From an uncultured Eubacteriales bacterium (GTDB lineage Bacteria; Bacillota; Clostridia; Oscillospirales; Butyricicoccaceae), in contig CAKUPI010000111.1 of NCBI GenBank assembly GCA_934675045.1, positions 1 through 6,231 of the forward strand: a DNA stretch of 6,231 bases, given 5' to 3'. Positions 4,309-6,231 of the stretch are shown here, in pieces. The position numbers and the translations under genes were made by a program. Position 1 is the stretch's first letter. Each line of letters opens with the position of its first letter. The notes beneath the pieces were generated by a model, which made no database searches, was not told the origin of the DNA, and saw only the letters and a program-made list of their open reading frames with translations.

Positions 4309-6099
4309 ATGAGCCAATTAAAGACCTATCTGAGCATCGGGAGCTGCAGCGCGGTGCAGTGGCTGGACAAGGACAACCTTGCCTTTGTCTACGCCGATCC
4401 GGACGGAAAGAGCATTGTGCGCCTCAACGTCGAAACCGGCGCGCGGCAGCGGCTGTACACGACGCAGGAGAAGATCGGCGGCTTGCAAACGGCGGCCGGA
4501 CGGTGCATTTTCCCGTCGGACGCGGGCGGGAACGAAAACGAGCAGATCTTCCTGCTGCAAGACGGCGAGGCGCGCAACCTGACGCACGACCCCGAAACGC
4601 GCCATTATCTGGGCGGGCTGCGGCCCGACGGCAAGACGCTGGTGTTCTCGTGCAACGCGCGCGAGCGGCAGACCTTTGACATCGTGGCGCTCGATGCGGA
4701 GACGGGCGAGCGGCGCATGGTGCTGCAAAACGACGACAACTACAACCTGCCGGCCGCCCTGTCGCCCGACGGGCGGTGCCTGCTCTACAACAAGCTGCGC
4801 GGCTCTTCCGACAACGCCTTGTGGATGGTCGACATCGACGCGGGCACGACCCGCCGCCTCCCGGCGGACGGCGCGGCCGCCGCCTACAAAGCGCCGGTGT
4901 GGACGCCCGATTCCCGGCGGTTTTACTACATCACCGACGCGGGCAGCGACTTTTTCTACGTCGGCTGCTGCGACGCCGTGTCGGGGGCTTGCGAAACCGT
5001 CCTGACCTTCCCGTGGGACGTCGAGAACCTCGCCGTGTCGCCGTGCGGCCGCTATCTGGCTGTGCTGGTCAACGAGGACGGCTATTCCGCGATGTATGTG
5101 TACGATCTGCAGGACAAGACCTTCTGCAACATTCCGCAGCCGCCCCGGGGCGTTTACGCCAGAGGCGATTCGATGGGCTGGGCGCCCGAGGGGCTGAAGC
5201 TGGCCTTTACGCTGACGAGCGGCAAGCGCCCGCAGGACATCTGGGTGCTCGACATGGCGGCAGACGGCCTCCGCCGCGTGACAAACAGCCTGCCCGAGGG
5301 CCTTTCGGCCGACGGCCTGACCGAGCCGGAAAAAGGCTCGTACCGCTCCTTTGACGGGCTTGAGGTCCCCTACTTCCTCTATGTCCCCAAGGGGAAGCGG
5401 GCGGAAAACCTGCCCGTCATGATCTCCATCCACGGCGGGCCGGAGGGGCAAAGCCGCCCGGGCCTGTCCTCGTCGGAGTTTTTGCAGTACATGGTCTCGC
5501 AGGGCATCGCCGTCGTCGCGCCCAACGTGCGCGGCTCGACGGGCTACGGCAAGGCCTATTCCCACCTCGACGACGTTGAAAAACGTCTGGACAGCGTCCG
5601 CGACATCGAGGCCCTTGTCCGTCATCTGACCGAAACGGGCATCGCCGACAAAAGGCGCATCGGCGTGATGGGCGCAAGCTACGGCGGGTTTATGACCCTG
5701 TCGTGCGCGGCGCGCTACCCGGAGCTGTGGTGCTGCGCCGTGTGTACGGTCGGCATGTTCAATCTGGTGACATTTTTGGAAAACACGGCGCCCTACCGCC
5801 GCCCGCACCGCGAAAGCGAGTACGGCACGCTGGCCCATGACCGGGAGATGCTGTACCGGGTCTCGCCCGTCGCCGCCGTCGACGGCATCCGCGGCCCGCT
5901 GATGATCATTCACGGCCAGAACGATCCGCGCGTGCCCGTCAGCGAGGCCCATCAGGCCATGGAGTATTTGCAGGGGCGGGGCGTCGACGCCCGGATGCTG
6001 GTGTACGCCGACGAGGGGCACGGCCTGAGCAAGCTGAAAAACAAGCTGGACTGCTTCCCGCAGGTGATCGACTTTATCAAACGGCACATGGCGCTTTAA
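4309..6099 (+). CDS. S9 family peptidase (prolyl oligopeptidase / acylaminoacyl-peptidase type)
   Basis: This 596-residue serine peptidase has two parts. The N-terminal beta-propeller (about 10-335) contains repeated propeller motifs such as LRPDGKTLVFSC, LSPDGRCLLYN, WTPDSRRFYYIT and VSPCGRYLAVLV. The C-terminal alpha/beta-hydrolase domain (about 345-596) has HGGPEGQ (375-381) for the oxyanion hole. GASYGG holds the nucleophile S457, HGQNDPRVP the acid D539, and DEGHG the base H571. The triad is complete, so the enzyme should be active. The family cleaves short peptides, often releasing dipeptides or N-acylated residues; the specificity here cannot be told. With no signal peptide or membrane span, it is probably a cytoplasmic enzyme of peptide turnover. 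It follows fakA after a terminator and I find no convincing promoter of its own. It ends the transcription unit before a strong terminator. Alternative labels would be dipeptidyl aminopeptidase or YuxL-like acyl-peptidase. Confidence 0.93.
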   Translation: MSQLKTYLSIGSCSAVQWLDKDNLAFVYADPDGKSIVRLNVETGARQRLYTTQEKIGGLQTAAGRCIFPSDAGGNENEQIFLLQDGEARNLTHDPETRHYLGGLRPDGKTLVFSCNARERQTFDIVALDAETGERRMVLQNDDNYNLPAALSPDGRCLLYNKLRGSSDNALWMVDIDAGTTRRLPADGAAAAYKAPVWTPDSRRFYYITDAGSDFFYVGCCDAVSGACETVLTFPWDVENLAVSPCGRYLAVLVNEDGYSAMYVYDLQDKTFCNIPQPPRGVYARGDSMGWAPEGLKLAFTLTSGKRPQDIWVLDMAADGLRRVTNSLPEGLSADGLTEPEKGSYRSFDGLEVPYFLYVPKGKRAENLPVMISIHGGPEGQSRPGLSSSEFLQYMVSQGIAVVAPNVRGSTGYGKAYSHLDDVEKRLDSVRDIEALVRHLTETGIADKRRIGVMGASYGGFMTLSCAARYPELWCCAVCTVGMFNLVTFLENTAPYRRPHRESEYGTLAHDREMLYRVSPVAAVDGIRGPLMIIHGQNDPRVPVSEAHQAMEYLQGRGVDARMLVYADEGHGLSKLKNKLDCFPQVIDFIKRHMAL

Positions 6100-6107
6100 A
6101 AAAAGCC

Positions 6108-6143
6108 AAAGCGGCGGCAAACACCCGGTTGCCGCCGCTTTTT
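6108..6143 (+). terminator. Strong intrinsic terminator after the S9 peptidase gene
   Basis: AAAGCGGCGGCAA (6108-6120) pairs perfectly with TTGCCGCCGCTTT (6129-6141) around an eight-base loop. This gives a 13-bp GC-rich stem that runs into five T (6139-6143). It begins 9 bases after the stop codon and is a textbook Rho-independent terminator. Confidence 0.95.
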
Positions 6144-6154
6144 ACTGTCCGCCA

Positions 6155-6231
6155 CCCGCAGGGGAAAGGGCCGCCCGCAGGGGAAAGGGCCGCCCGCAGG
6201 GGAAAGGGCCGCCCGCAGGGGAAAGGGCCGC
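6155..6231. repeat. Perfect 19-bp tandem repeat, at least four copies, cut by the window edge
   Basis: The unit CCCGCAGGGGAAAGGGCCG occurs four times with no mismatch (6155-6173, 6174-6192, 6193-6211, 6212-6230), and the last base of the window starts a fifth. There are no spacers, so this is not CRISPR. A 19-base period does not keep a reading frame, so coding use is unlikely. Each unit carries GGGG and GGG tracts three bases apart, which could support G-quadruplexes on the plus strand. It begins 11 bases after the terminator T run. Function is unknown; replication slippage could change the copy number. Confidence 0.95.

Noticed and set aside
4318..6120. 600-residue open frame on the minus strand opposite the S9 peptidase gene
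   Set aside because: It is the antisense of a clear gene with a full catalytic triad. Its composition is rich in Arg, Ala, Gly and His with no recognisable domain, as expected for a shadow frame in GC-rich DNA.
6155..6231. CRISPR array
   Set aside because: The 19-bp units are directly adjacent with no spacers, and no cas gene is present.

Overview
This GC-rich window looks chromosomal and most likely comes from a high-GC Clostridia-type Firmicute, such as an Oscillospiraceae-like gut bacterium. The evidence is the gene set (YmdB, PgeF/YlmD, an Asp23/Gls24 protein next to the fatty-acid kinase FakA), strong AGGAGG-like ribosome binding sites, two TTG starts, and promoters with the Gram-positive TRTG extension before the -10 box. 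The taxonomic guess is an inference from these features; no marker gene settles it.

Layout from left to right. (1) On the minus strand lies an intact tRNA-Arg(CCU) with an encoded CCA end. Upstream of it in transcription order is a broken copy of the same gene, and both are served by one good minus-strand promoter. (2) A plus-strand promoter diverges from it and drives ymdB (cyclic-nucleotide phosphodiesterase family) and pgeF (YfiH/YlmD-type purine nucleoside phosphorylase family), which are 35 bases apart and probably co-transcribed. (3) A second plus-strand promoter, overlapped at its -35 box by a near-perfect 21-bp palindrome, drives a small Asp23/Gls24 protein (yloU) and fakA, the kinase subunit that phosphorylates exogenous fatty acids. 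(4) After a hairpin terminator comes a cytoplasmic S9-family prolyl-oligopeptidase-like serine peptidase, closed by a strong terminator. (5) The window ends inside a perfect 19-bp tandem repeat.

All five protein genes are intact, full length for their families and carry their recognisable catalytic residues. They are housekeeping or peripheral-metabolism genes. I see no mobile element, defence system, CRISPR array or clearly new multi-gene system. The observations most worth following are non-coding: the palindromic operator candidate upstream of yloU-fakA, the decaying tRNA-Arg tandem copy, the possible two-state leader in front of ymdB, and the 19-bp repeat with G-quadruplex potential.
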